Shown here: in pieces, positions 33,601-42,137 of the stretch
Numbering within the stretch: the stretch's first letter is position 1
Layout of the letters: every line of letters begins with the position of its first letter
DNA from: JAWXUU01 sp044426085
GTDB lineage: Bacteria > Bacillota > Clostridia > Christensenellales > CAMQZB01
DNA length: 64,000 nt
NCBI GenBank assembly: GCA_044426085.1
Contig: JAWXUU010000010.1
Span: forward strand, 1 to 64,000
Direction of reading: 5' to 3'
Notes under the pieces: model-generated
The model's database searches: none
What the model was told of the DNA's origin: nothing
What the model saw: only the letters and a program-made list of their open reading frames with translations
Made by a program: the position numbers and the translations under genes

Positions 33601-35322
33601 ATGATGAAAGATTATCGCGGTATTTTTAAGCAGTGGGAAGAGTTCGGGATTGAAATTCCAGAACTTTTGGCAGACATGAAACTTGCCAGTGGCGACGAAG
33701 AAGAAATCAAAGATAGATTCTATCGCGATTTGGAATTTGGAACAGCGGGACTTCGCGGTATTTTGGGCGCGGGCACAAACAGAATGAACGTGTTCACAAT
33801 CGCTCGTGCAACAAGGGGGCTTTGCCAATTTTTGGCTGACCAAAAGGAAAATTATGTTGTTGCAATCGGGTATGATTCAAGAATAAATTCCGACGTGTTT
33901 GCAAAACTTTCAGCTTGCGTTATCGCATCAATGGGTGGCAAAGCCTATATCTATGACAGACTTTTGCCAGCACCACTTTTGTCTTATGCTTCAAGAGAGC
34001 TCAATGCCGATGCCGGCATCATGGTTACAGCATCACACAACCCTGCAAAATATAATGGCTACAAAGTTTTCGGTGGCGACGGATGTCAAATCGGGCCAGA
34101 AGTTGCCGATGTTGTTCTTGCAAAAATCGACAATCTCGACTTGCTTGAAAGCTACGACCCAACGCTTGATTTCGACGCACTTATGAAAGAAGGCAAGATT
34201 GAATATATTTCAAACGAAATCCTTGAAAACTTCTATGAAATCGCATTGAAAGAAAGAGTTTTCCCTGACGCGATTGAAAATACATCACTAAAAATCACAT
34301 ATACGCCACTCAACGGCACAGGCAACGAACCTGTGAGAAAGATTTTGGACATGGCGGGATATAAAGATATCACGGTTGTTGCAGAACAAGAACATCCAGA
34401 CGGCAACTTCCCAACTTGCGCGTATCCAAACCCAGAATTCAAAGAAGCATTGGAACTTGGGCTCAGAGATGCAAAAGCAAGTGGCAGTGACCTTTTGATT
34501 GCAACAGACCCAGACGCCGACAGAGTTGGTATTGCGGTTAAGGAAGGGGATGATTATATCTTGCTTTCAGGCAACGAAGTTGGTGTTATGCTACTTGAAT
34601 ATATCATCCGTGGCAAAAAAGAAAAAGGCACATTCCCACAAAACCCAGTTGCTGTTAAAACAATCGTTTCAACACCGCTAACTGATAAAATCTGTGCAAA
34701 ACATGGCATTGATTTGAAAGACGTTTTGACAGGATTTAAGTTTATTGGTAACGAAATCACTAAGCTTGAAGGTGTGGATAGATCAGACGATTTCCTTCTT
34801 GGCTATGAAGAAAGTTATGGATATTTGAAAGGTATCTACGTTCGCGATAAAGATGCAGTGACAGCTTCTCTTATCATCGCAGAAATGGCGGCTTACTACA
34901 AAATGAAAGGTCAATCGCTTGCTGATGTGAGAACTGCAATGTATGAAGAATACGGCTATCTTATGAACTACACAGAAAATTTCGCATTCCCAGGCGCTGA
35001 AGGCATGGTTGAAATGGCGGGTATCATGACAAAAATGAGAGCTGATAAGTTCAAAGATTTGGGTATCAAAGTTATCGCGTTTGCGGATTATTTCGACGGC
35101 TACAAACAAGATATGATTTCTGGCGAAAAAGAAACAATCGAATTCCCACAATCAAACGTTCTTTCTTTCAGCTTCGAAGGCGACTTGAAAATCATCATCA
35201 GACCATCAGGCACAGAACCAAAAATCAAACTATACTACACAGTTTCCGGCAAATCAGCTGAAGAATCAGCAAGCAACTATGCCGAAATCTCTGCAAAAGT
35301 AAAAGAATATGTTTTTGGATAA
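33601..35322 (+). CDS. Phosphoglucomutase/phosphomannomutase
   Basis: 573 aa, four-domain alpha-D-phosphohexomutase. The phosphoserine loop is TASHNPAKYNG (near residue 143), the metal loop is DPDADRVGIA, the sugar loop GYEESYGYLKG (GEESxG type) and the phosphate loop RPSGTEPK. Interconverts hexose-1-P and hexose-6-P for glycogen, cell-wall and capsule precursors; the length and sequence fit the PgcA-like bacillary group. ATG at 33601 and the adjacent ATG at 33604 are equivalent. The stop codon sits in an 18-bp terminator stem. Confidence 0.93.
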   Translation: MMKDYRGIFKQWEEFGIEIPELLADMKLASGDEEEIKDRFYRDLEFGTAGLRGILGAGTNRMNVFTIARATRGLCQFLADQKENYVVAIGYDSRINSDVFAKLSACVIASMGGKAYIYDRLLPAPLLSYASRELNADAGIMVTASHNPAKYNGYKVFGGDGCQIGPEVADVVLAKIDNLDLLESYDPTLDFDALMKEGKIEYISNEILENFYEIALKERVFPDAIENTSLKITYTPLNGTGNEPVRKILDMAGYKDITVVAEQEHPDGNFPTCAYPNPEFKEALELGLRDAKASGSDLLIATDPDADRVGIAVKEGDDYILLSGNEVGVMLLEYIIRGKKEKGTFPQNPVAVKTIVSTPLTDKICAKHGIDLKDVLTGFKFIGNEITKLEGVDRSDDFLLGYEESYGYLKGIYVRDKDAVTASLIIAEMAAYYKMKGQSLADVRTAMYEEYGYLMNYTENFAFPGAEGMVEMAGIMTKMRADKFKDLGIKVIAFADYFDGYKQDMISGEKETIEFPQSNVLSFSFEGDLKIIIRPSGTEPKIKLYYTVSGKSAEESASNYAEISAKVKEYVFG

Positions 35323-35349
35323 AAAGCCGAAGGCTTTTTACCCAAAAAC
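35311..35349 (+). terminator. Terminator spanning the phosphohexomutase stop
   Basis: gtttttggataaaaagcc / ggctttttacccaaaaac, 18 bp with about one mismatch and loop gaa; the left arm contains the last codons and TAA. Confidence 0.8.
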
Positions 35350-35590
35350 AATTAAAAATTAAAAATGAAAAATTAAAAATTGTGGTAAGGCATGGGCTTC
35401 GCCCTATGCATTCAATTATTAGAAAATATTATAGTAGCGTTACTATTTGCAAGTAACGCTACTTTTGTCATTTCAAATATAGCATGCACGAGCACCGCGA
35501 GTGCTTACCATAATTTTTAATTTTTAATTTTTAATTTTTAATTATCCTGTTTTTAATTATCCAACTTAGTGCAGAATTTCGTACCTAGCA
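35350..35590. repeat. Family A palindromic repeat, copy 6
   Basis: Core 35376-35518 attgtggtaaggcatgggct...gagtgcttaccataat with inner hairpin agcgttact/agtaacgct, then AT arms and the reversed flank tgcagaatttcgtacctag (35571-35589). Same orientation and near-identical core as copy 5. Confidence 0.85.
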
Positions 35591-35613
35591 ACCACACACC
35601 TCCCGTATTTCAT

Positions 35614-35642
35614 TTGACAAAACCCTACTATTGTGATAGCAT
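35614..35642 (+). promoter_or_regulatory. Sigma-A promoter of the cobamide operon
   Basis: TTGACA (35614-35619), 17-nt spacer, TAGCAT (35637-35642), just upstream of the riboswitch. Confidence 0.7.
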
Positions 35643-35659
35643 GGATATATAGAAAATAA

Positions 35660-35765
35660 AAAAGGGGAAAGCGGGTGAAATTCTCGCGCAATGCCTGTTA
35701 CCGTGATTGCAATGCATAAGTCGGGATTCCTGTTTTTAAAGCTTTACAGGATTATAAAGTTTGGG
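35660..35765 (+). ncRNA. Cobalamin riboswitch aptamer
   Basis: Conserved core present in order: ggggaaagcgggtgaaattc (35664-35683), tcgcgcaatgcctgttaccg (35683-35702), tgattgcaatgcataagtcg and ggattcctg (35723-35731). This matches the B12-box plan GGGAA..GGTGAAAxTCC..GCxGxxCC..CACTGTGA..AGTCxGGA. It ends in a cctgt...acagg hairpin. It leads into a terminator and then the cobamide genes. Coenzyme B12 binding should reduce expression. Confidence 0.85.
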
Positions 35766-35781
35766 GTTATTCCCGATTTTG

Positions 35782-35809
35782 CTCAATCTGTATTGGATTG
35801 GGTTTTTTT
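35782..35809 (+). terminator. Riboswitch expression-platform terminator
   Basis: ctcaatc / gattggg stem followed by T7, 15 nt before the first cobamide start codon. The upstream tcccga (35771) can pair with tcggga (35719) in the aptamer region, offering an alternative fold. Confidence 0.7.
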
Positions 35810-35824
35810 ATTATAGGAGAAGAT

Positions 35825-37147
35825 ATGAAAGGGCGAATTTTGATTGGTGGGACAAACAGTGGGTCTGGCAAGACCACTCTCACGATTGGGCTTTTGAGCG
35901 CGCTGAAAAAACGCGGTCATTCTCTTTCTGCGTTCAAATGCGGACCTGATTATATCGACCCAATGTTCCACCGCGAGGTTCTTGGTGTTTCAAGCGGAAA
36001 TTTAGATAGTTATTTTTATTCAGAAAATTTATGTCGCGAGCTTTTTTGCGAGAATGCAAGCGATTTTTCAATCATAGAAGGTGTCATGGGCTACTACGAC
36101 GGCGGTGCGGGCTCAACTGCTAACCTAGCGAGAATCTTGGGCGCGCCCACAATTTTGGTGGTGAATGCCTCGGGTGCTTTTCAATCGGTGCTTGCGGTTA
36201 TTCACGGTTTTCTTACTTGGGAAGAAAACAACATCGCGGGGGTGATACTCAACAACACAAGCCAAAACGTCTTTACTCAGCTGAAAGGCGACATAGAAAA
36301 AATGGGTGTGAAAGCGGTGGGATTTGTTCCGAAACTTTCCAAGGATTTACTTCTTGAAAGCAGACATCTCGGGCTTGTAACCGCGGGCGAAATTGAAAAT
36401 CTTGCGACAAAAGTGGATAAACTTGCGGAAATTTTGCAAGCCACAATCGATATTGAAGCTATCCTTGAAATCGGCAATTCTGCAAGCAAATTGGAATATA
36501 AAAAGACGGAAATTGAAAAGTGCGAAAGCGTGAAAATTGCCGTTGCAAAAGACAGTGCATTTTGCTTTTGTTATCGCGAGAATATTTCTTTGCTGGAAAA
36601 AATGGGTTGTGAAATCTGTTATTTTTCTCCGCTAGAAGATAAAAAACTGCCAGATTGTGATGGGCTTTATCTTGTTGGTGGCTATCCCGAACTGTATAAA
36701 AAACAGCTTGCGGAAAATCGCGAAATGCTTGCTGATGTTAAAGATAAAATCCAAAACGGCTTGCCCACGATTGCGGAGTGCGGTGGATATATGTATCTCA
36801 CGGATAAAATCGACGGTGAAAAGATGTGTGGGGTTTTCCCATGCGAGTGCGAAAAAAAGGAAAAACTTGTGCGGTTTGGATACCTGCAAATGAAAAAGCT
36901 TGAAAACGGCGGACTTTTTGATGGCAACTTCAAAGGTCACGAATTTCATTATTACGACAGCACAAATAACGGCGAGGCGTTCTCTTGCACAAAGCAAAAC
37001 GGCACGTCGTGGAAAGCGGGGCACTTAACAGAAAGCGTTTATGCGGGATTTGGGCATTTGGCGTTTCACAGCGACAAAAAAAGTGTTGAAGATTTTATCA
37101 GAAAATGTAACGAATATAAAAATATAGGTGGAAAAGATGAGAAATAA
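35825..37147 (+). CDS. cbiA: Cobyrinic acid a,c-diamide synthase
   Basis: 440 aa. The N-terminal DTBS-like P-loop domain has GGTNSGSGKTTLTIG (residues 8-22) and FKCGPDYIDPMFH; the C-terminal glutamine amidotransferase-like domain has AECGGYMYLTD (nucleophile Cys) and GHEFHYYDS. Amidates carboxylates a and c of cobyrinic acid with glutamine and ATP. The length is typical of CbiA. Start ATG at 35825 (aggagaag upstream). First gene of the riboswitch-controlled operon; the end overlaps cbiC by 11 nt. Confidence 0.95.
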   Translation: MKGRILIGGTNSGSGKTTLTIGLLSALKKRGHSLSAFKCGPDYIDPMFHREVLGVSSGNLDSYFYSENLCRELFCENASDFSIIEGVMGYYDGGAGSTANLARILGAPTILVVNASGAFQSVLAVIHGFLTWEENNIAGVILNNTSQNVFTQLKGDIEKMGVKAVGFVPKLSKDLLLESRHLGLVTAGEIENLATKVDKLAEILQATIDIEAILEIGNSASKLEYKKTEIEKCESVKIAVAKDSAFCFCYRENISLLEKMGCEICYFSPLEDKKLPDCDGLYLVGGYPELYKKQLAENREMLADVKDKIQNGLPTIAECGGYMYLTDKIDGEKMCGVFPCECEKKEKLVRFGYLQMKKLENGGLFDGNFKGHEFHYYDSTNNGEAFSCTKQNGTSWKAGHLTESVYAGFGHLAFHSDKKSVEDFIRKCNEYKNIGGKDEK

Positions 37148-37766
37148 ATTAAAACCAATGGAAATTGAACAAAGAAGTATGCAAACAATTGCAAGCGAGC
37201 TTGGAACAACAGAAATCCCAAGCGAAAACCGCGATGTTGTTATGCGCGTTATCCACACGACAGCGGAATTTGATTATGTGAATAACTTGGTGTTTTCGGA
37301 AGATGCGTGCAAAAAGGGCATTGAGGCGATAAAAAACGGCGCTCACATTGTGACGGACACAAAAATGGCGATGGCGGGTATCAACAAGGCTATGCTTGGC
37401 AAATTTGGTGGCGAAGTACACTGTTTTATTGGCGATGCCGATGTTGCAACAAAGGCAAAACAGCTTGAAACAACGCGTGCGGAAATTTCCATGGAAAAGG
37501 CGAAAAGTCTTGGGAATAATGTGATTTATGCAATAGGCAACGCACCGACAGCACTTTTCAAACTTCGCGACATGATTGACGCGGGAGAAATCCAACCAGC
37601 GCTTATCATTGGTGTGCCGGTTGGGTTTGTGAACGTGGTGGAATCTAAGGAAGAAATTTTGCAAACCAACGCGCCACACATTGTGGCAAAGGGAAGAAAA
37701 GGCGGAAGCAACGTTGCGGCAGCGATCGTGAATGCGCTTATGTATCAAGTTTGCGAAAGGGAATAA
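37137..37766 (+). CDS. cbiC: Cobalt-precorrin-8 methylmutase
   Basis: 209 aa. CbiC/CobH moves the C11 methyl group to C12, giving cobyrinate. Recognisable: VVMRVIHTTAEFDY (His near residue 40 is the catalytic acid), NGAHIVTDTKMAMAGI, AIGNAPTALFKL and GVPVGFVNVVESKEEI. ATG at 37137 has aggtgga upstream; an in-frame GTG at 37128 is less likely. It overlaps cbiA, indicating translational coupling. Other early corrin-ring methyltransferases are not in the window. Confidence 0.95.
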   Translation: MRNKLKPMEIEQRSMQTIASELGTTEIPSENRDVVMRVIHTTAEFDYVNNLVFSEDACKKGIEAIKNGAHIVTDTKMAMAGINKAMLGKFGGEVHCFIGDADVATKAKQLETTRAEISMEKAKSLGNNVIYAIGNAPTALFKLRDMIDAGEIQPALIIGVPVGFVNVVESKEEILQTNAPHIVAKGRKGGSNVAAAIVNALMYQVCERE

Positions 37767-37776
37767 GTTTGGGGGA

Positions 37777-39690
37777 ATGATGAAAAATTATAAGATTGCG
37801 GTTTTTTATGGCACATCTGAAGGCAGGGAAATTCTGAATTTTCTTGCGGATTTTTCATGCAATCTTTTCGGGTTTGTGGCAACATCATACGCCCTTGATA
37901 TGCAAATTGATAACCGCGTGAATGTTGAAGTGGGAAGGCTTACTAAGTCGGAAATGCAGAAAAAATTCGCGTGTGAAAACTTTGATTTTGTGGTGGATGC
38001 AACCCACCCATACGCCTTTGAAGTGTCAAAAAATATCAAATCAGCGTGCGAATTTGTCGGGGTGAAATATTTGCGTATTGCTCGCGAAACTGCTTGCGTA
38101 GAAAGTGAAAATGTCAGATATTTCAAAAGCATTGGTGAAGTTTGCGAGTTTTTGAATGGTGAAAACGGCAATATTTTTCTTTCAACGGGAAGTAAAAATC
38201 TTGCGGAGTTTGCGAGTTTCCTAAATGCCGAGCGGATTTTTGCAAGGGTTTTGCCTTGCGTGGAATCGCTTCAGCTTTGCGAGAGTGCGGGGATAAAAAG
38301 AAAGCACATCTTCGCCTTTGAAGGTCCATTTTCTGTCAACACCAACGTCGCAAATATCCAAAGTTCAGGCGCGGAATTTTTCGTTACAAAGCAAACGGGA
38401 AACGCGGGTGGATTTTCGCAAAAAGTGGAAGCGTGCGAAAAAACAGGTGCGTTGCTCTGCGTTATTTTGGCGGAAAATCAACTTGAAGAAAGCGAAAACA
38501 ACAGCATGACAATCGGCGGTGCAAAGGAATTTTTTGCAAACCTTTTTGGTGTTGAAATAAAAAACGCTGATGTAAAAGAAGAAACAGAAATAGAAACAAA
38601 TTCTATATTTGAAAATCTCAAAACGTATCCACTCGACAGTGTGGAGAGTGTTTTTCGTGATAGAATTGCGAAAATCATGCCGTCAAACAAGTTGGCGGTT
38701 GCGCGCACGAAAAAGCGTTTCAACGCGATTGCAAAACCGCTTGACGGGCTAGGCATGCTTGAAGAAATGATTTGCAAGATTGCGGGGGCTGATGAAAATC
38801 TTGATTTGGCAAAAAAATGCACCATTGTGGCATGTGCTGATAACGGTGTTGTCGCCAATGGTGTCACACAAACGGATTCGTCGGTCACGGCGGTTGTTGC
38901 GGGGAATATTGCCAAAGGTGAAGCTAGCGTTTGTTTGATGTCTAGCGTTTGTGGCAGTGATGTTTTTCCGCTTGATGTGGGCATGAACACAGAAGCAAGC
39001 GGGGTGAAAGTTTGCAAAACCATGCGTGGCACGCGTGATTTTTTGGTGGAAACTGCAATGGATAAGGAAGACGCGTTATCCGCCATTCTTGTTGGCATGG
39101 ATGCGGTTGGGAAAGCAAAAGCAAATGGCTACAACATAATCGCGACGGGGGAAATGGGCATTGGCAACACAACAACATCAAGCGCGGTGACAGCAGTGTT
39201 GCTTGGTTTGGATGTTGAAAGCGTGACGGGCAAAGGCGCGGGACTTTCAGCTGATGGTGTTGCAAGAAAAATTCATGTTATCAAAGCGGGCATCGAAAAG
39301 CACAACCCTGATAAAGCCGATCCAATAGACGTGCTTTGCAAAATCGGTGGGCTTGATATCGCGTGCATGTGCGGTATGTTTCTTGGCGGTGGCGAAAGTG
39401 GTACAATGGTGGTTTGCGACGGATTTATTTCGGCGGTTTCCGCATTGCTTGCCAAAATGATTTGTGAAAACAGCGTTGATTTCATGCTTGCTTCCCACCT
39501 ATCCAAAGAGCGCGGTGGAAAAATGTTGCTTGAAAAAATTGGAATCAATCCTATCATCCACGCAAATATGGCGCTTGGCGAAGGCACGGGCTGTGTGGCG
39601 ATTTTTCCGCTTATGGATATGGCAAAAAGCGTGCTGGAAAATATGCCAAGCTTTGGCGAAATTGAAATCGAGGAGTATAAGCCGTTATGA
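37777..39690 (+). CDS. Fusion: precorrin-6A reductase (CbiJ) + nicotinate-nucleotide-DMB phosphoribosyltransferase (CobT)
   Basis: 637 aa. The N-terminal part (about 1-255) is a CbiJ/CobK reductase: YGTSEGREIL near the start, VDATHPYAFEVSKNI, and LRIARE. The C-terminal part (about 275-637) is CobT: ACADNGVVANGVTQTD, ATGEMGIGNTTTSSA, GLDIACMCGMFLGG and GEGTGCVAIFPLMDMA. CbiJ reduces the corrin macrocycle; CobT makes alpha-ribazole phosphate from nicotinate mononucleotide and a base. The two reactions are not consecutive, so the fusion is notable. Start is ATG 37777 or 37780. The stop overlaps cobU by 4 nt. Confidence 0.92.
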   Translation: MMKNYKIAVFYGTSEGREILNFLADFSCNLFGFVATSYALDMQIDNRVNVEVGRLTKSEMQKKFACENFDFVVDATHPYAFEVSKNIKSACEFVGVKYLRIARETACVESENVRYFKSIGEVCEFLNGENGNIFLSTGSKNLAEFASFLNAERIFARVLPCVESLQLCESAGIKRKHIFAFEGPFSVNTNVANIQSSGAEFFVTKQTGNAGGFSQKVEACEKTGALLCVILAENQLEESENNSMTIGGAKEFFANLFGVEIKNADVKEETEIETNSIFENLKTYPLDSVESVFRDRIAKIMPSNKLAVARTKKRFNAIAKPLDGLGMLEEMICKIAGADENLDLAKKCTIVACADNGVVANGVTQTDSSVTAVVAGNIAKGEASVCLMSSVCGSDVFPLDVGMNTEASGVKVCKTMRGTRDFLVETAMDKEDALSAILVGMDAVGKAKANGYNIIATGEMGIGNTTTSSAVTAVLLGLDVESVTGKGAGLSADGVARKIHVIKAGIEKHNPDKADPIDVLCKIGGLDIACMCGMFLGGGESGTMVVCDGFISAVSALLAKMICENSVDFMLASHLSKERGGKMLLEKIGINPIIHANMALGEGTGCVAIFPLMDMAKSVLENMPSFGEIEIEEYKPL

Positions 39691-40277
39691 TAGCACTTTT
39701 TTATGGCGGTGCAAGCAGTGGCAAATCAAAGCTCGCGGAAGATTTCGCAGTGGCAAAAAATGCACAAGCACAACAGAATGCAGAAATACAAGAAAATGCA
39801 GAAATGCAACAGAATGCACAAGCACAACAGAATGCCGAAGCGTTGAAAAGTTTGACCTATCTTGCGACAATGCAACCCTTTGGCGATGCGGGAAAAAGGC
39901 GGATAGAAAACCACAAAAAAAAGCGTGAAGGCAAGGGTTTTGAAGTTTGCGAACAATTCACGGATATCGCAAACGCAAATGTAAACAGCGGAACAGTTCT
40001 TTTGGAATGCGTTGGAAATCTTCTTGCAAACGAGATGTTTTCTGTTGAAAATATTCCACAAAATGTCTGCGAAATCATTCTTTCGGGGATTGAAAAACTA
40101 TCGCAAAAATGTGACAATCTGATAATAGTTTCAAGCGACCTTTCAGGCGGCTGTGAAAATCCAACGGCAGAAACGCTTGAATATATAAACAATATGCAAA
40201 AGATAAACAGCGGCATATGCGAAATTTGCAACGAAGTTTACCGCGTTTGCGTTGGCATTGCAATAAAGCAAAAATAA
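39687..40277 (+). CDS. cobU: Adenosylcobinamide kinase / adenosylcobinamide-phosphate guanylyltransferase
   Basis: 196 aa. P-loop GGASSGKS at 7-14, the guanylylated-His motif RRIENHKKKR (His76) and the C-terminal CNEVYRVCVG. Phosphorylates adenosylcobinamide and then transfers GMP. Residues about 24-52 are an inserted Gln/Asn/Ala-rich repeat (NAQAQQNAE units) between the P-loop helix and the next strand; normal CobU has no such insert. At DNA level a 21-bp word recurs at 39761 and 39815. The downstream 103-nt gap to cobS is A-rich with short aaataaa repeats. Confidence 0.88.
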   Translation: MIALFYGGASSGKSKLAEDFAVAKNAQAQQNAEIQENAEMQQNAQAQQNAEALKSLTYLATMQPFGDAGKRRIENHKKKREGKGFEVCEQFTDIANANVNSGTVLLECVGNLLANEMFSVENIPQNVCEIILSGIEKLSQKCDNLIIVSSDLSGGCENPTAETLEYINNMQKINSGICEICNEVYRVCVGIAIKQK

Positions 40278-40380
40278 AGCGAAAAGCAGAAATAAAAAAT
40301 AAAAATAAAGAAAGGCTATAAGCAACAGCCTAAAATATAAAAAACTCAAAGCACAGCTGTGCAAACAAATTGGAGATAAC

Positions 40381-41148
40381 ATGAAAAACATATTTTCATC
40401 ACTAGCAATCGCATTTGCGATGTATTCAAAAATTCCTATGCCAAGGGTGAATTGGGATAAGTCACGCATGAAATACGTGATGATTTTCTTTCCGCTTGTT
40501 GGGGTTGTTGTTGGTGGGTGTGTTTTTGGAATGATTCTGGTGGCGGATATATTTGGTATGTCCCAATTGCTCCTTGCGTGCATTTCAACTGTTGTTCCCA
40601 TAATTATCACGGGGGGAATTCACTTCGACGGATATATGGATACTGTCGACGCGATATCTTCATATGCCGAAAAAGAAAGAAAACTTGAGATTTTGAAAGA
40701 CCCACACGTCGGTGCGTTTGGGGTTATTTATGCCATTGTGTACGTTGTGATTTTTGTTGGCGGTATGTTCGCATTGCTGGATAGCAAACAAGGGATTGTG
40801 GCGGTTTCGCTCGCGTTTGTTTTGTCGCGTTGTTTGTCAGCGATTTCCGCTTGTAACTTCAAGTCGGCAAATTGTGGCAGTCTTTCAACTTTTAAAGATG
40901 CAAGCGAGAAGAGCATTTGCAACGCTTGTTTGTTTTCGTTTTTCGCAGTTCTCGTTGGGCTGTTTGGATTTTTTTCAAGCTGGTTTGGCGTTGTGGTTGT
41001 GGCGGTTCAGCTGTTGTGGCTTGGGGTTTACAGAATCAGAATCTACAAAATTTTTGGTGGCGTCACGGGTGACACTGCGGGGTATTTCTTGCAGATTGCA
41101 GAGCTGTTGTCGGTTGTGGGCGTTGCGATTTTGGCGGTGTTCATATGA
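40381..41148 (+). CDS. cobS: Adenosylcobinamide-GDP ribazoletransferase (cobalamin synthase)
   Basis: 255 aa, six or seven membrane segments. It joins adenosylcobinamide-GDP with alpha-ribazole(-phosphate) at the membrane. The signature GGIHFDGYMDTVDAI (near residue 79) and the acidic DPHVGAFGV are present, as is GGVTGDTAGYFLQI near the end. RBS ggag precedes ATG at 40381. It overlaps the next gene by 4 nt (ATGA). Confidence 0.95.
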   Translation: MKNIFSSLAIAFAMYSKIPMPRVNWDKSRMKYVMIFFPLVGVVVGGCVFGMILVADIFGMSQLLLACISTVVPIIITGGIHFDGYMDTVDAISSYAEKERKLEILKDPHVGAFGVIYAIVYVVIFVGGMFALLDSKQGIVAVSLAFVLSRCLSAISACNFKSANCGSLSTFKDASEKSICNACLFSFFAVLVGLFGFFSSWFGVVVVAVQLLWLGVYRIRIYKIFGGVTGDTAGYFLQIAELLSVVGVAILAVFI

Positions 41149-41474
41149 TTATGATAACGGGCAAAGTGGGAAGTGGCAAAAACGCGTTCGCTGTTGAAAA
41201 GTTTGGCGGAAAAGTGGAAAACTGCTTTTTTCTCACACGGTTTTTGCTTGAAAACCTAAACCAAACAAACCGTGAACAAGTGAAAATTCAAGCGTTGGAA
41301 AGTGCAGTGCAATTTAAAATCGCAATTTGTGACGAGCTTGGTTGCAGGGTTTCGCCAATGGACAAATTTCAGTTGTTGCAAACAGAAACGAACGGCGAAA
41401 TTGCTTGCGAGATTGCAAGGGTGGCAAGTGAAGTTTATCTTGTGGAAAACGCTGTGGGGGTGAAAATCAAATGA
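41145..41474 (+). CDS. Short CobU-like P-loop protein
   Basis: 109 aa. It begins with a P-loop GKVGSGKNAF and ends with CDELGCRVSPMDKF...ACEIARVASEVYLVENAVGVKIK, which matches the first and last parts of CobU (VSNEVGxGxVP...AxxADEVxLV). The middle, including the guanylylation-His motif, is missing, so it cannot be a full CobU. It is in frame, with 4-nt overlaps on both sides, so it is probably translated and not a decayed fragment. Possibly a kinase-only or regulatory paralogue. Start may also be ATG at 41151. Confidence 0.72.
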   Translation: MIMITGKVGSGKNAFAVEKFGGKVENCFFLTRFLLENLNQTNREQVKIQALESAVQFKIAICDELGCRVSPMDKFQLLQTETNGEIACEIARVASEVYLVENAVGVKIK

Positions 41475-42043
41475 TAATTTATCTTTTTCGCCACGGCGAA
41501 ACCGCGGGCAACAAACTCCGCAAATACATCGGCAAAACCGACGAATGCGTTTCGCAATGTGGGATAGAAGAATTGAAAAGCAAAGGCAAGACCGCAGTTG
41601 ACATGCTGTTTGTTTCACCAAGAAAGCGTTGCTTGCAAACGGCGGAAATTTTGATTGCTTGCGACAGCGAAAAAGTGGTTGAAGAAAAGCTTGCAGAATG
41701 CGACTTTGGCGACTTTGAAAACAAAAGCTATATCGACCTTGAAAACGATAAAAACTATATCAAGTGGGTGGAAAACAACTGCCGTGGCGAGATTCCAAAC
41801 GGCGAAAGTATGGAAAGTTTTTCACAGCGAACAACAGACGGTTTTTACGCCTGCCTTGCAAAAGCGTGCAAAGCAAAGGCGAAAGAAATCGCAATCGTGT
41901 GCCACGGCGGAAGTATCATGGCGATTATGACCAACCTTTTCGGCGGTGATTTTTATTCGCACATGGTGAAAAATGGCGAATGTGTCAAATTGCAGATGAC
42001 TTGCAACAGTGGCGAAATGGATTTTGAAAAAGCTGAAAGATAA
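41471..42043 (+). CDS. cobC: Histidine phosphatase, probable alpha-ribazole phosphatase
   Basis: 190 aa. The phosphoglycerate-mutase-like signature LFRHGETAGN (His8) and the second catalytic His in VCHGGSIMAI are clear. CobC removes the 5' phosphate of alpha-ribazole-P or adenosylcobalamin-P. The assignment to CobC over other phosphatases rests on operon position between cobS and cbiB. The last five codons with stop are directly repeated (42029-42043 and 42044-42058, one mismatch). Confidence 0.88.
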   Translation: MIIYLFRHGETAGNKLRKYIGKTDECVSQCGIEELKSKGKTAVDMLFVSPRKRCLQTAEILIACDSEKVVEEKLAECDFGDFENKSYIDLENDKNYIKWVENNCRGEIPNGESMESFSQRTTDGFYACLAKACKAKAKEIAIVCHGGSIMAIMTNLFGGDFYSHMVKNGECVKLQMTCNSGEMDFEKAER

Positions 42044-42122
42044 AAAGCTGAAATATAAAATCAAAAACATAAGAAATCAGAAACATAAAATCAGAAACAT
42101 AAAATCAAAAACATAAGAAATT
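42044..42122. repeat. Short direct repeats between cobC and cbiB
   Basis: First a copy of the cobC tail aaagctgaaatataa, then several variants of aaatcagaaacataa. All units end in ataa. Confidence 0.75.
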
Positions 42123-42137
42123 GGAATATAAAAAATT

